Shown here piece by piece: positions 19,144 to 27,977 of a DNA stretch of 64,000 nucleotides. The notes beneath the pieces were generated by a model. It made no database searches, had not been told where the DNA came from, and saw only the letters and a list, made by a program, of their open reading frames with translations. A program made the translations under genes and the position numbers. Positions within the stretch are counted from its first letter, which is position 1. Every line of letters begins with the position of its first letter. Source of the DNA: Hyphomonas sp. Lineage in GTDB: Bacteria > Pseudomonadota > Alphaproteobacteria > Caulobacterales > Hyphomonadaceae. The DNA lies in assembly GCA_020638455.1 (NCBI GenBank), contig JACKIK010000003.1, positions 508,631-572,630 on the forward strand. Reading direction: 5' to 3'.

Positions 19144-21246
19144 TCAGGCGCCGATCAGGTCGAACCATTCGTCCTCGGTCATCGTCTGCACACCGAGTTC
19201 CTGGGCTTTCTTGAGTTTCGAACCGGCGCCCGGCCCGGCAACCACGATATCCGTCTTCGCCGAGACGGAGCCCGATACTTTCGCGCCGAGGGCACTGGCG
19301 CGTGCCTTCGCCTCGTCGCGCGTCATCCGTTCCAGCGTCCCGGTAAACACGATGGTCTTTCCGGCGACCGGGCTGTCTGTCGACGCACGCGCCTCATCCT
19401 CGATGGTGATCTCAGACAGCAGTGCGGCGAGCATTTTGCGATTGTGCGCTTCGTGCTCGAAATCGCAAAGCGCACCGACGGCCGCCGCACCGATGCCGTC
19501 GATGCTGACCAGCGCGGCCCAGGCCTCGCCGCCCTCCCCTTCATCGGCCGCGGCGACCACAGTGTTCCAGAATGTCTCCCAGGACAGGAACTGGCGGGCG
19601 AACAGCTGCGACGTGGTCTGGCCGACATGGCGGATGCCAAGACCATTCAGGAAGCGCGCGAACGGCACCTGGCGCCGCGCATCGATCGCATCGAACAGCT
19701 TGCGGGCGGAGACCTTGCCGAAGCCTTCCCATTCCTCCAGCGGCGGCAGGCCGGCCGCCTCGATTGCGGCCGCAAGACGGAAGATATCCTGCGGGCCTTT
19801 CAGCACGCCCGCATCATGAAACAGCTGGATCTGCTTCGCCCCGAGGCCGTCAATGTCGAGTGCCTTGCGGGACACGAAATGCTTCAGCCGTTCCACCGCC
19901 TGCGCCGGACAGACGAGTCCGCCGGTACACCGCCTGCGGACGTCCGCAACGCCCTTGTCGTCGATTTCGCGCACGGCTTCCGACCCGCAAACCGGGCAAT
20001 GGTCCGGCATCTTCCAGGGCTTGCCACCTCCATCCGTCACGACACGGAGGACCTGGGGGATCACATCCCCCGCCCGCTGGATCTCGACGATGTCGCCCGG
20101 TTTGACACCGAGCCGGGCAATCTCGTCCTCATTATGAAGCGTCGCATTCGACACGACCACGCCGCCCACCGTCACGGGCTCAAGCCGCGCCACCGGCGTC
20201 AGCGACCCCGTGCGTCCGACCTGGACGTCGATGGCTTCCAGTTTCGTCGTCGCCTTCTGGGCGGGGAATTTGTGCGCGATGGCCCATCGTGGCGCGCGGC
20301 TGACAAAGCCGAGGCGCTGCTGCCAGTCCAGCCGGTCCACCTTGTAGACGACGCCGTCGATATCATAGGGCAGACTCGCCCGCTGCGACTCGATGCTCCG
20401 GTACGTGTCCAGCAATCCCTCGACCGTCGTGGTACGGATCATCAGCGGATTGGTTTCGAATCCCCACCTGCGGAATGCGTTCACCGCCTCATGCTGCGAG
20501 TCCGCGAACGGCGCACTCTCCGCCGCCCAGGCATAGGCGAAGAATCGCAGGGGGCGCGATTTCGTGATCTCGACATCAAGCTGCCGAAGGCTCCCCGCCG
20601 CCGAATTGCGTGGGTTGGCGAAGACCTTCCGCCCGGCCGCCTCTTCGCGCGCATTGAGGGCAGCGAAGTCCTGCTTGGTCATATAGACCTCGCCGCGGAT
20701 CTCGATGAAATCCGGCCAGTCCTTGCCGGAGAGTTTCGCCGGGATATCTGCCAGTGTGCGCGCATTCGCCGTGACGTCCTCGCCGACATCGCCATTGCCG
20801 CGGGTTGCCGCGCGCTTCAGGCGGCCCTTTTCATAGCTGAGGCTCAGCGACAGCCCGTCGATCTTGGGCTCTGCCGTCAGGGCGATCGGCTCATCTGCCG
20901 AGAGGCCGAGAAAGCGCCGGATGCGGTCGACAAAGTCCGCGACATCCTCGTCGCTGAAAGCATTCTCGAGCGAAAGCATGGGCGCCGCATGGGCTGCCTT
21001 GGTGAAGCCATCCTGCGCGCTGGCGCCCACACGGTCAGACGGGCTGTCCGGCCGCTTGAGGTCCGGGAAGCGAGCCTCGATCGCGGCGTTGCGCAGACGG
21101 GCTGCATCATATTCCGCGTCGCTCATCAGCGGCGCATCGTCCTGGTAGTAGGCCGCATCCGCTTCCGCGATCAGCTTTGCGAGGCGTTCAAGTTCGGCCG
21201 CGGCGTCTTCGCGGGTCAGGTCCTCGACCGGGGTCGCCTCGCTCAT
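19144..21246 (-). CDS. ligA: NAD-dependent DNA ligase LigA
   Basis: LigA seals nicks in replication and repair using NAD. The 700-residue protein has the Ia domain at the N-terminus, the adenylation motif AEPKIDGLSL with nucleophile Lys128, the OB fold, a four-cysteine zinc finger beginning CPVCGSEAV, helix-hairpin-helix repeats, and a C-terminal BRCT domain (about 620-700, GKTIVFTGTLERMTR). It overlaps recN by an ATGA, and is convergent with bamD. All expected domains are intact. Confidence 0.97.
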   Translation of the reverse strand: MSEATPVEDLTREDAAAELERLAKLIAEADAAYYQDDAPLMSDAEYDAARLRNAAIEARFPDLKRPDSPSDRVGASAQDGFTKAAHAAPMLSLENAFSDEDVADFVDRIRRFLGLSADEPIALTAEPKIDGLSLSLSYEKGRLKRAATRGNGDVGEDVTANARTLADIPAKLSGKDWPDFIEIRGEVYMTKQDFAALNAREEAAGRKVFANPRNSAAGSLRQLDVEITKSRPLRFFAYAWAAESAPFADSQHEAVNAFRRWGFETNPLMIRTTTVEGLLDTYRSIESQRASLPYDIDGVVYKVDRLDWQQRLGFVSRAPRWAIAHKFPAQKATTKLEAIDVQVGRTGSLTPVARLEPVTVGGVVVSNATLHNEDEIARLGVKPGDIVEIQRAGDVIPQVLRVVTDGGGKPWKMPDHCPVCGSEAVREIDDKGVADVRRRCTGGLVCPAQAVERLKHFVSRKALDIDGLGAKQIQLFHDAGVLKGPQDIFRLAAAIEAAGLPPLEEWEGFGKVSARKLFDAIDARRQVPFARFLNGLGIRHVGQTTSQLFARQFLSWETFWNTVVAAADEGEGGEAWAALVSIDGIGAAAVGALCDFEHEAHNRKMLAALLSEITIEDEARASTDSPVAGKTIVFTGTLERMTRDEAKARASALGAKVSGSVSAKTDIVVAGPGAGSKLKKAQELGVQTMTEDEWFDLIGA

Positions 21247-22934
21247 GCATCCTCCAACAGCCTCCCGGCCGCTGCGCGGGCCTCCTCGGTGATCTCGGCG
21301 CCGGACAGCATGCGGGCAATTTCTTCCTGCCTGTCCGCTTCATCTAGCCCGCGCAGGCGCGTGCCGCCAGACTTGCCCTTGCCTTTCTCCACAAGCCACT
21401 GCGCCCGGGCCGCTGCAGCGACCTGCGGGCTGTGCGTGACGGCAAACACCTGGCGTGTTTTCCCGAGACGCACCAGACGCTCGCCGATGGCTGCCGCCAC
21501 CGCCCCGCCGACGCCCTGGTCGGCCTCGTCGAAGATCAGCGTCGCAGCGCTGCCTGCCTCGGCGAGCGCGCATTTCAGCGCAAGGGAGACCCGTGCGAGC
21601 TCCCCGCCGGATGCAATTTTGCGCAGCGGCCCGAAGCCGGCACCGGGGTTCGTCTCGGCATCGAACTCCACCCGGTCGGCCCCAGAGGCGCCGCCCTCAT
21701 CCTCGTCGAGCGCCGAAACGCTGACACGGATCACCGCCCGGCCGAGTTTCAGCGGGCACAGTTCTTTCGCGATCGCTGTCTCCAGCCGGGCGGCAGCTGC
21801 CTGCCGCGCTGCGGACAGGCGGGAGGCCGCATCATGCCAGGCCGCATTGGCCGCGCTTTCGGCCCTGCGCGCACGGATGAGGGTGTCCTCGCCCGCCGTC
21901 ACGAGGCTGAGCCGCTCTCGCAGCGCTGCCAGCACGTCGGGCAACAGATCCGCCTCGACCGAATGTTTCCGCGCTGCCGCCCGCAGGGCAAACAGGCGCG
22001 CTTCAGCCGCTTCCAGTGCGCCTGTATCGTGCTCGACCAGGCTTTCCAGTGCGGCAATCGCCGCCTCTGCCTCGCCCGTCTCGATCAGCGCCCGCTCCAG
22101 TGCTTCAGCCGCCGCCCGTGCCGCATGCGCCAGCGGATGGTCGGCGCCGTCGAAGCCCGGCAGACGGCAGATCCGTTCGGCCGCACGCGCTGCCTTGGAC
22201 AGCGCTGTTTCGATCTCGGCATCGGCGAACGCCTCCTCGGCTTCACCGATCGCCTCGCTCACCCGCTCGGACTGCATCAGGCGCGTGCGCGTGTCAGTCA
22301 GCCGGGCCGCCTCCCCCGCAACCGGTGCCAGCCGGTCGAGCTCGTCGACGGCGGCGGCAAGCCACTCGCGGGTGCGCACCGCTTCGTCCAGTTCGGCCTC
22401 CAGTCGCTCGCGCGTCTCCCGCGCATCCAGCCGCGCGGCATGCGCCGCGGCGCATGACTCGAGCAGGGCTTCATTCCCCGCAAACAGGTCCAGCAATTTC
22501 CGGTGCGCGGATGGGCGCATCAGGCTGGAGGCGGCATGCTGGCCGTGCATCTCCACAAGCGTTTCCCCCGCCTCGCCCAGCAGGGCGGCACTCACCGGCT
22601 GGTCGTTGATGAAGGCGCGCGCCGGGCCGCTGGCGCGGACGACACGTTTCAGGGTCAGCGTCTCGTCGGGCGAGGCTTCGAAGCCATGTTCCGACAGCAC
22701 GTCCCACACCGGATGGCCGGGCGGTACTGCGAATTCCGCTGCAACGGAGGCCTGCTCGGCCCCCGCCCGGACCATGGCACGGTCGGCCGCCGCGCCGAGC
22801 GTCAGCGACAGGGCGTCAAGAATGATCGACTTACCAGCCCCGGTCTCCCCGGTCAGCGCGGTAAAGCCGCCGCCCGGCTCAAGGTCGAGACGATCGATCA
22901 GGACAAAATCACGAATGGACAAAGCAAGGATCAT
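21243..22934 (-). CDS. recN: DNA repair protein RecN
   Basis: RecN is an SMC-like ATPase that tethers DNA ends in double-strand break repair. The 563-residue protein has GETGAGKSIILDAL near residue 33 (Walker A), two long coiled-coil arms, the signature SGGELARVSLALK, and the Walker B region LIFDEADQGVGG. I chose the start at 22934 (MILALSIRDFVLIDRL), where family similarity begins. An alphaproteobacterial SOS box lies 41 bases upstream. It is coupled to ligA downstream by a 4-base overlap. Confidence 0.95.
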   Translation of the reverse strand: MILALSIRDFVLIDRLDLEPGGGFTALTGETGAGKSIILDALSLTLGAAADRAMVRAGAEQASVAAEFAVPPGHPVWDVLSEHGFEASPDETLTLKRVVRASGPARAFINDQPVSAALLGEAGETLVEMHGQHAASSLMRPSAHRKLLDLFAGNEALLESCAAAHAARLDARETRERLEAELDEAVRTREWLAAAVDELDRLAPVAGEAARLTDTRTRLMQSERVSEAIGEAEEAFADAEIETALSKAARAAERICRLPGFDGADHPLAHAARAAAEALERALIETGEAEAAIAALESLVEHDTGALEAAEARLFALRAAARKHSVEADLLPDVLAALRERLSLVTAGEDTLIRARRAESAANAAWHDAASRLSAARQAAAARLETAIAKELCPLKLGRAVIRVSVSALDEDEGGASGADRVEFDAETNPGAGFGPLRKIASGGELARVSLALKCALAEAGSAATLIFDEADQGVGGAVAAAIGERLVRLGKTRQVFAVTHSPQVAAAARAQWLVEKGKGKSGGTRLRGLDEADRQEEIARMLSGAEITEEARAAAGRLLEDA

Positions 22935-22974
22935 CTGCGTTCTCCCAACTCTACAGAAGCGCTTCATACCATTG

Positions 22975-22989
22975 GAACAAAAGCGGAAC
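22975..22989 (-). promoter_or_regulatory. LexA (SOS) box of recN
   Basis: The minus strand reads GTTC-N7-GTTC, an exact match to the alphaproteobacterial LexA operator. On the plus strand it is GAAC (22975-22978), 7 bases, GAAC (22986-22989). It lies 41 bases upstream of the recN start. recN is a classical SOS gene, so the match is very likely functional. Confidence 0.8.
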
Positions 22990-23077
22990 AAATAGAATCT
23001 TCATGCGGGTTCGGCGCGCGCGGGATCTGCGCTAGGCTGGCCGGAACGCCGGGCAACAGGCGCAAGGAGGATTTCCC

Positions 23078-23863
23078 ATGATCGACTACACGGACAAGGT
23101 TGCGCTGGTGACCGGCGGCGCCTCCGGCATTGGCGCGGCGCTTGCCGCTGCACTCAGCGAGCGCGGCGCCGACGTGATCGTCGCGGATATCCAGGAGGAC
23201 CTCGCCCGCGAGGTCGCTGCGGGCCTCGCCCGGCCCGGTCTCGCCATCGCCTGCGACCTGTCCGGCCCGGAAGCACCGGCAAAACTCGTCAGGGAGGCCC
23301 ACACGTGGAAGGGCCGGCTGGACCTTGTCTGCGCCAATGCCGGCATCGACCGGCACAAGCGCATGACAAAGGAAGATTTCGGGCCGGAGACGATGCGCAT
23401 GTTCGAAGTGAACATGTTCTCCCCTTTCCGTCTCGCGCAGGCCTATGCCGCTCTGCTGGCGGGGTCAGGGGCCCGCGGGCGCCTGATGATCACAGGCTCG
23501 GAGAATTCGCTCAGCCTGCCGCACGCCGTCCGGCGCAGCCGTATCGGTGCGTATGGCGCGACCAAGCACGGCGTGCTGATCATGGCCGAATGGCTGCGCG
23601 AAGACCTCGAGGGCGAGCTGATGGATGTGCATGTGCTGATGCCGGGCGGGGTCTACACGCCGCTGATCGCCGCCGGCATTCCGGATCCCGCGATGATCCC
23701 GCCCGAATTCAACGTCATCATGCCGGAGGAATGCGCCCGGATCGCCCTGAAAGGGCTCGACCTCGGCCTGTTCTACATCCCGACCCACAAGCACATCGGC
23801 GAGGACATCCGTCCGCGCTTCGACGGCGTGCGGGCCGCGATCCGGGCGCTGGGTCTCAGCTAG
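23078..23863 (+). CDS. Short-chain dehydrogenase/reductase (SDR) family oxidoreductase
   Basis: The 261-residue protein is a classical SDR. It has the cofactor loop TGGASGIG (12-19), ANAG (86-89), and a catalytic Ser141-Tyr159-Lys163 triad (GSENS and YGATK). Asp37 after the second strand favours NAD(H). The start follows AAGGAGG. The substrate is unknown. Its stop overlaps that of the convergent tautomerase gene by 4 bases. With the tautomerase and the HTH regulator it forms a small metabolic group. Confidence 0.85.
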   Translation: MIDYTDKVALVTGGASGIGAALAAALSERGADVIVADIQEDLAREVAAGLARPGLAIACDLSGPEAPAKLVREAHTWKGRLDLVCANAGIDRHKRMTKEDFGPETMRMFEVNMFSPFRLAQAYAALLAGSGARGRLMITGSENSLSLPHAVRRSRIGAYGATKHGVLIMAEWLREDLEGELMDVHVLMPGGVYTPLIAAGIPDPAMIPPEFNVIMPEECARIALKGLDLGLFYIPTHKHIGEDIRPRFDGVRAAIRALGLS

Positions 23864-24267
23864 GCGGCGCCAATCCGCGCGTCCGTTCCCGTATCCTTGT
23901 CGACACGGCGCCCGTGAGCCCACCAGTTCTCGAAAGTCGTCTCGACGATCGACATGCCGAGATCTTCCCGGCGCAAACCGGGGGATTTCACCAGATTGTC
24001 CGCGATCGCCTCGAACAGGGCCTGTTTCATGGCGGCCGGACGGGCATTAAATGACAGGCGGATCATCAGGAAGTCCGGGCTGCGCGCCATACCGAAATAG
24101 TTCGGATCGAAGATGTAGTTCTCCTCCTCCAGTTCGCACGTCACCTGGAAGTAGTCGTCTTCCGGCAGCTTCATCACGTCCATCATGGCTTTGTGGATGC
24201 CTTTCGACATCGCGGCCTTGTAGGCATTGTCCTTGCCGGACCGCATCCAGACCTGAATCAGTGGCAT
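23860..24267 (-). CDS. Tautomerase family protein
   Basis: The 135-residue protein begins Met-Pro, leaving Pro2 as the catalytic base as in the 4-oxalocrotonate tautomerase and MIF superfamily. The length points to the larger two-unit subclass. A strong GGAGGAG lies upstream of the ATG. The gene is divergent from an MmyB-like HTH regulator, and a perfect palindromic operator lies between them, so it is probably the regulator's target. It may act on aromatic or halogenated breakdown intermediates, but the substrate is not shown. Confidence 0.75.
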   Translation of the reverse strand: MPLIQVWMRSGKDNAYKAAMSKGIHKAMMDVMKLPEDDYFQVTCELEEENYIFDPNYFGMARSPDFLMIRLSFNARPAAMKQALFEAIADNLVKSPGLRREDLGMSIVETTFENWWAHGRRVDKDTGTDARIGAA

Positions 24268-24345
24268 GTCGTTTCTCCTCCTGTGCCGATCCGCCGTTGA
24301 CGGATCATTTCAGGAGAATACGGTCAGCTTTCAGGCTCAAACAGG

Positions 24346-24362
24346 CCTAGGATTATCCTAGG
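24346..24362. promoter_or_regulatory. Perfect palindromic operator between tautomerase and HTH regulator
   Basis: CCTAGGATTATCCTAGG has two exact 8-base arms around one central base. It sits 27 bases upstream of the HTH gene start and about 80 bases upstream of the tautomerase start. By position it is the likely binding site of the adjacent regulator. Confidence 0.7.
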
Positions 24363-24389
24363 ATTCATCAATCCCACACAGGCTCCACC

Positions 24390-25184
24390 ATGTCCGCAGC
24401 CATGCCCTCCGCCACCCGCCATGACGGTAACGCACTCGGCAAGTTCCTCCGCTCGCGCCGCGAGGCGATCCGCCCGGAAAGCCTCGGCCTGCCCCCCAAC
24501 GGGCGGCGCCGCACACCGGGCCTCCGCCGCGACGAAGTGGCGGAACTCGCCGATATCAGCGTCGACTGGTACATCCGCCTCGAACAGGGCCGGCCGGTCA
24601 GCCCCTCGCGCAAGACGGTAGACGCCATCGCCGCCGCCCTCCGCCTCGACCCGGTGGAGACCGCTCACCTCTACGCACTCACGGGCATCGCCCCGCTTCG
24701 GAAAGCGGCGGAGGACGCCGCGCCGCCCGCCGTGCAACGCATGATCGGACGCCTTGCCCAACCCGCCTATATCACCAACCGCCTCGGAGACGTGATTTAC
24801 TGGAATGAAGGGGCAGACCGCTTCTTCGGCTTCAGCGAACATTCTGGCGAGGACCGGAACGTCTACGCGGGCATGTTCCTTCGCCCCGCCTCGCGCAGCC
24901 TGTTCGGCACGGGGTGGGCAGCGGAAGCAAAACGCATGCTGGCGGAGTTCCGCCCCGTCTATGATGTCAACGCGTCCGACCCACGCTTCGTGCGCCTCGT
25001 CGGGCGGCTGCAGGCAGGTAGCGCCGACTTTGCGAAATGGTGGGACGCACACGACATCAAGGCGGGCGGTGCCGGCCGCAAGACGCTCTACCCGTCACAA
25101 GGCAGCCCAGTGAAATACGAGTACGTCGCCCTTCAGGTTCGCGAAAACCCGGACCTGAAAGTGGTCATCTATTCCGAGGCCTGA
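24390..25184 (+). CDS. HTH transcriptional regulator with MmyB-like ligand domain
   Basis: The 264-residue protein has an XRE-type helix-turn-helix at about residues 12-75 (LGKFLRSRREAI, RDEVAELADISVDWYIRLEQG). The larger C-terminal domain has the features of the MmyB-like ligand-binding fold (VQRMIGRLAQPAYITNRLGDVIYWNEGA). Such regulators often control a neighbouring dehydrogenase or similar gene. It is divergent from the tautomerase gene and faces the 17-base palindrome at 24346-24362. It converges with, and overlaps the end of, a small lipoprotein gene. Confidence 0.85.
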   Translation: MSAAMPSATRHDGNALGKFLRSRREAIRPESLGLPPNGRRRTPGLRRDEVAELADISVDWYIRLEQGRPVSPSRKTVDAIAAALRLDPVETAHLYALTGIAPLRKAAEDAAPPAVQRMIGRLAQPAYITNRLGDVIYWNEGADRFFGFSEHSGEDRNVYAGMFLRPASRSLFGTGWAAEAKRMLAEFRPVYDVNASDPRFVRLVGRLQAGSADFAKWWDAHDIKAGGAGRKTLYPSQGSPVKYEYVALQVRENPDLKVVIYSEA

Positions 25185-25813
25185 TCGGGGCGACAACTGA
25201 ACGTGTACGCCTCGGCATAGGGTCGATCGAAGCAATTGATGAACCCCTCGACCACATCCAGATTCAAAGGCCATCTGGGCTGCGGATAGTCCGGATATTT
25301 CTCTTTGAATTTGGCGACACCTTCCCGGAAGCTATCCGGTTCAGGCTCCGCAGCAAGGCGGTCTCGGGCAACTTCGAGCGCTTCAAGATCGTGTAACATG
25401 AAAGCGAGTTCCGCCTCGTGGTAGGTGCGCATCGGTGGGTCATCCGTGCGAAATTCGATCAGCCTGCGGGCAATCGCAATCGCTGCGTCCGCTTCCCCTG
25501 AAGACGCCCGCAACTGGAATTCATGATGCAACAGGCCGGCTTCTTCGTCCGCCGACAGGCCGTCCTTGCTCGTTCGATAAAGGGCCAGCAGGTCTGCCCC
25601 TGCCAACTCGCAACCCGGAACGTTGCCGATCAGGCGCCAACCAGCATCCGGGGTCGAGTTGAAAGTCTCGACGTCCAACGCCAGCATGGCGTCGCGGTCA
25701 TAAGCGCAACGAGGAACAGGCGCTTCCGACACCCGGTCCTCCCGCCCGACCTCCGGCACCTGCTGGCACGCGGCGGTGCCAAGCAAGGTCAGCAAGATCA
25801 GGCCCCCGCGCAT
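25169..25813 (-). CDS. Hypothetical lipoprotein
   Basis: The 214-residue product starts with a short signal peptide ending in LLGTAAC, a plausible lipobox (Cys16). The rest is acidic and probably helical, with repeated short segments such as EAGLLHHEFQLRASSGEADAA that recall TPR-like packing. I recognise no named family. The start at 25813 shares one base with the stop of the upstream aminopeptidase gene, so they are coupled. The longer open frame to 25981 lies inside that gene and was rejected. Confidence 0.6.
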   Translation of the reverse strand: MRGGLILLTLLGTAACQQVPEVGREDRVSEAPVPRCAYDRDAMLALDVETFNSTPDAGWRLIGNVPGCELAGADLLALYRTSKDGLSADEEAGLLHHEFQLRASSGEADAAIAIARRLIEFRTDDPPMRTYHEAELAFMLHDLEALEVARDRLAAEPEPDSFREGVAKFKEKYPDYPQPRWPLNLDVVEGFINCFDRPYAEAYTFSCRPDQASE

Positions 25814-27624
25814 CAGATCCGCGCGGTCGCGTCTTTCAGCCAGGCTTTCACGTTGTCCGGCAGCTTGCGGTTCAAGAGCTTCCAGACGCGCTTGTGATAT
25901 TCGTTGACATACTTTCGCTCGTCCTTCGACAGCAGCTTCACGTCGATCAGGTCGCGTGCGAGCGGGGCAAAGGTGAGGCACTCGAAGCCCAGCATGTCGA
26001 TCTCACCGCCCTCGATCGGTGCGGGCGGCGTCACATATTGCAGGTTCTCGATGCGGATGCCGTACTGGCCTTCGCGATAGTAGCCGGGCTCGTTCGAGAC
26101 GATCATGCCGGGCGCCAGCGGCACAGCATTCCACGGCTTGGCAATCCGGTGCGGGCCTTCGTGCACGCCAAGGTACACGCCGACGCCATGGCCCGTGCCG
26201 TGCTGGTAGTCGAGCCCGGCCTGCCACAGCGGATGACGTGCCAGTACGTCGAGATGCGTGCCGGTCGTGCCGAGCGGGAAGCGCACGGTGGCAAGCGCGA
26301 TATGGCCCTTCAGCACCAGCGTGTAGTGACGGCGCATGTCGGCCGTCGGCTCTCCGATCGGCACGGTGCGGGTCACATCTGTCGTCCCGTCCGGATACTG
26401 ACCGCCGGAATCGATGAGGTACAGCGAGCCGCGCTCCAGCGTGCGGTCGGACGCTGTGGACACGCGGTAATGCGGCAGTGCGCCATGCTCCACCGCGCCC
26501 GAGATCGACGGGAAGGACAAGTCCGCAAGCCCATCGACCGCTTCGCGGAAGTTCTCGAGCTTGATCGCGGCTTCGATCTCCGTGACCTTGCCGCTCTGCG
26601 CTTCGGTGGCGAGCCAGTGGAGGAATTTGGTCAGCGCCACGCCGTCGCGGATGTGCGCGGCCGTCGTGCCCCTGATCTCCGCTTCGTTCTTGCAGGCGCG
26701 CGGCAGGGCGACCGGGTCGCGCTGGCGCACGATCTTCCCGCCGGCGGCTTCCACCTTGTCGAAGAACCAGGCCGAGGCCAGGTCCGGATCAAGGCTGACC
26801 GTCTTGCCGGCAAGCTCGCCCAGCCCCTGCTCCACTTCCGACAATGGACGGACGGTGACGGTATTGCCGAGGTGCTTGCGCAGTTTCGGCGAGACTTTCA
26901 CCTCGTCGAGGAAGAGATCGGCCGTACCATCCCTGAAGAGGATCGCCCGGCCAAGCGGCAGCGGCGTGCAGGAAACGTCCCCGCCGCGGATGTTGAACGC
27001 CCAGGCGAGCGAAGCCGGCGAAGTCAGCACGGCGGCATCGACGCCCGCCGCCTCCAGCGCCTTGCCGATCTCGGCGCGCTTGTCGTCATGCGCGACGCCG
27101 GCATATTTCACGTTGTGCGGCACGACCTCCGCCGTCGGCTGCGGCGGACGGCCCTGCCAGGCCTTGTCGATCGGGTTCTCTTCGACCGCGACCAGTTTCG
27201 CCCCGGCGGCATCGGCGGCCGATTTCAGCGCCGTCACATCGTTCGGGCTCATCAGGCGCGGATCGTAGCCGACGGTCTTGCCCGAGAGCTTCTGCTTCGC
27301 CAGCCATCCGAAGGCGCCGGGATCCGGAATGCCCTGACGCTCCCACAGTTCCGGCGCGGTCTGGTCGGCCGCCTGCAGCGTATAGCGCCCGTCCGCGAAG
27401 ATCACCGCCCTGTCTGCAAACACGAAGGCCGAACCGAACGAACCGGTAAAGCCCGACACCCAGGCAAGTCGCTCATTCGCATCCGGCAGGTATTCGTTCT
27501 GGTACTCGTCGTCATGCGGCACGTAGAAGCCGTCGAGACCCAGCTGGACAAGCTCCTTGCGGAGCAGCGGAAGGTGCGCGCGGCCGTCCTGCGGACCGCC
27601 CTTGATATCGAATGTCTGTCTCAT
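25813..27624 (-). CDS. pepP: Xaa-Pro aminopeptidase (M24 family, APP1 type)
   Basis: The 603-residue enzyme removes N-terminal residues before proline. It has two creatinase-like N-terminal domains and a C-terminal pita-bread domain, the three-domain layout of eukaryotic-type APP1. Metal ligands are visible in YLIDSGGQYPDGTTDVTR, in YQHGTGHGVGVYLGVHEGP, and in IVSNEPGYY, followed by GIRIENL. A small lipoprotein gene follows with a one-base overlap. The enzyme is cytoplasmic; no signal peptide is seen. Confidence 0.92.
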   Translation of the reverse strand: MRQTFDIKGGPQDGRAHLPLLRKELVQLGLDGFYVPHDDEYQNEYLPDANERLAWVSGFTGSFGSAFVFADRAVIFADGRYTLQAADQTAPELWERQGIPDPGAFGWLAKQKLSGKTVGYDPRLMSPNDVTALKSAADAAGAKLVAVEENPIDKAWQGRPPQPTAEVVPHNVKYAGVAHDDKRAEIGKALEAAGVDAAVLTSPASLAWAFNIRGGDVSCTPLPLGRAILFRDGTADLFLDEVKVSPKLRKHLGNTVTVRPLSEVEQGLGELAGKTVSLDPDLASAWFFDKVEAAGGKIVRQRDPVALPRACKNEAEIRGTTAAHIRDGVALTKFLHWLATEAQSGKVTEIEAAIKLENFREAVDGLADLSFPSISGAVEHGALPHYRVSTASDRTLERGSLYLIDSGGQYPDGTTDVTRTVPIGEPTADMRRHYTLVLKGHIALATVRFPLGTTGTHLDVLARHPLWQAGLDYQHGTGHGVGVYLGVHEGPHRIAKPWNAVPLAPGMIVSNEPGYYREGQYGIRIENLQYVTPPAPIEGGEIDMLGFECLTFAPLARDLIDVKLLSKDERKYVNEYHKRVWKLLNRKLPDNVKAWLKDATARI

Positions 27625-27782
27625 GTTCGACTCTTACCGCCCAGCCCCATGCGTGGAAAGCGTCTTTCAGCTATGCGAAAATGCATGAAAATTGCAGGTT
27701 TCTTCCCTCTTTTTTGTTTACCTCTCTGCCCCATATAGCGCGTCCACGAACAAATTGTGCGCCGCACAAGAGGGACAAGAAA

Positions 27783-27971
27783 ATGAACACCGAAACCATC
27801 ACCGCCGTCCGCAGCGAAAGCCAGACCGCCGCCACTGCCGAACGCCAGCCGGAAGTCAACGAAATCACCCGTGCCATCATCGCTGGCGAGCCAGTGCAGA
27901 TGTCTGTCGGGCGTCCGAACATCCTCGCTCGCCGCAAGGCTCGCTGGGCCCGCCGCGCAGCCCACGGCTGA
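27783..27971 (+). CDS. Small basic hypothetical protein (62 aa)
   Basis: The short gene encodes a 62-residue product with an acidic, Thr/Ala-rich front half and a strongly basic end (ILARRKARWARRAAHG). The start at 27783 is preceded by AGAGGGACAAG. It stands alone between two minus-strand genes with an A+T-rich upstream stretch. No family is recognised. The basic tail could bind nucleic acid or the ribosome, which is only a guess. Confidence 0.5.
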   Translation: MNTETITAVRSESQTAATAERQPEVNEITRAIIAGEPVQMSVGRPNILARRKARWARRAAHG

Positions 27972-27977
27972 GACGGA

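Noticed and set aside
19444..22995. An open frame of 1183 codons on the plus strand opposite ligA and recN
   Set aside because: It is antisense to two clearly identified genes, has low-complexity Arg/Ser/Ala-rich content, and is the expected artefact of high GC at third positions.
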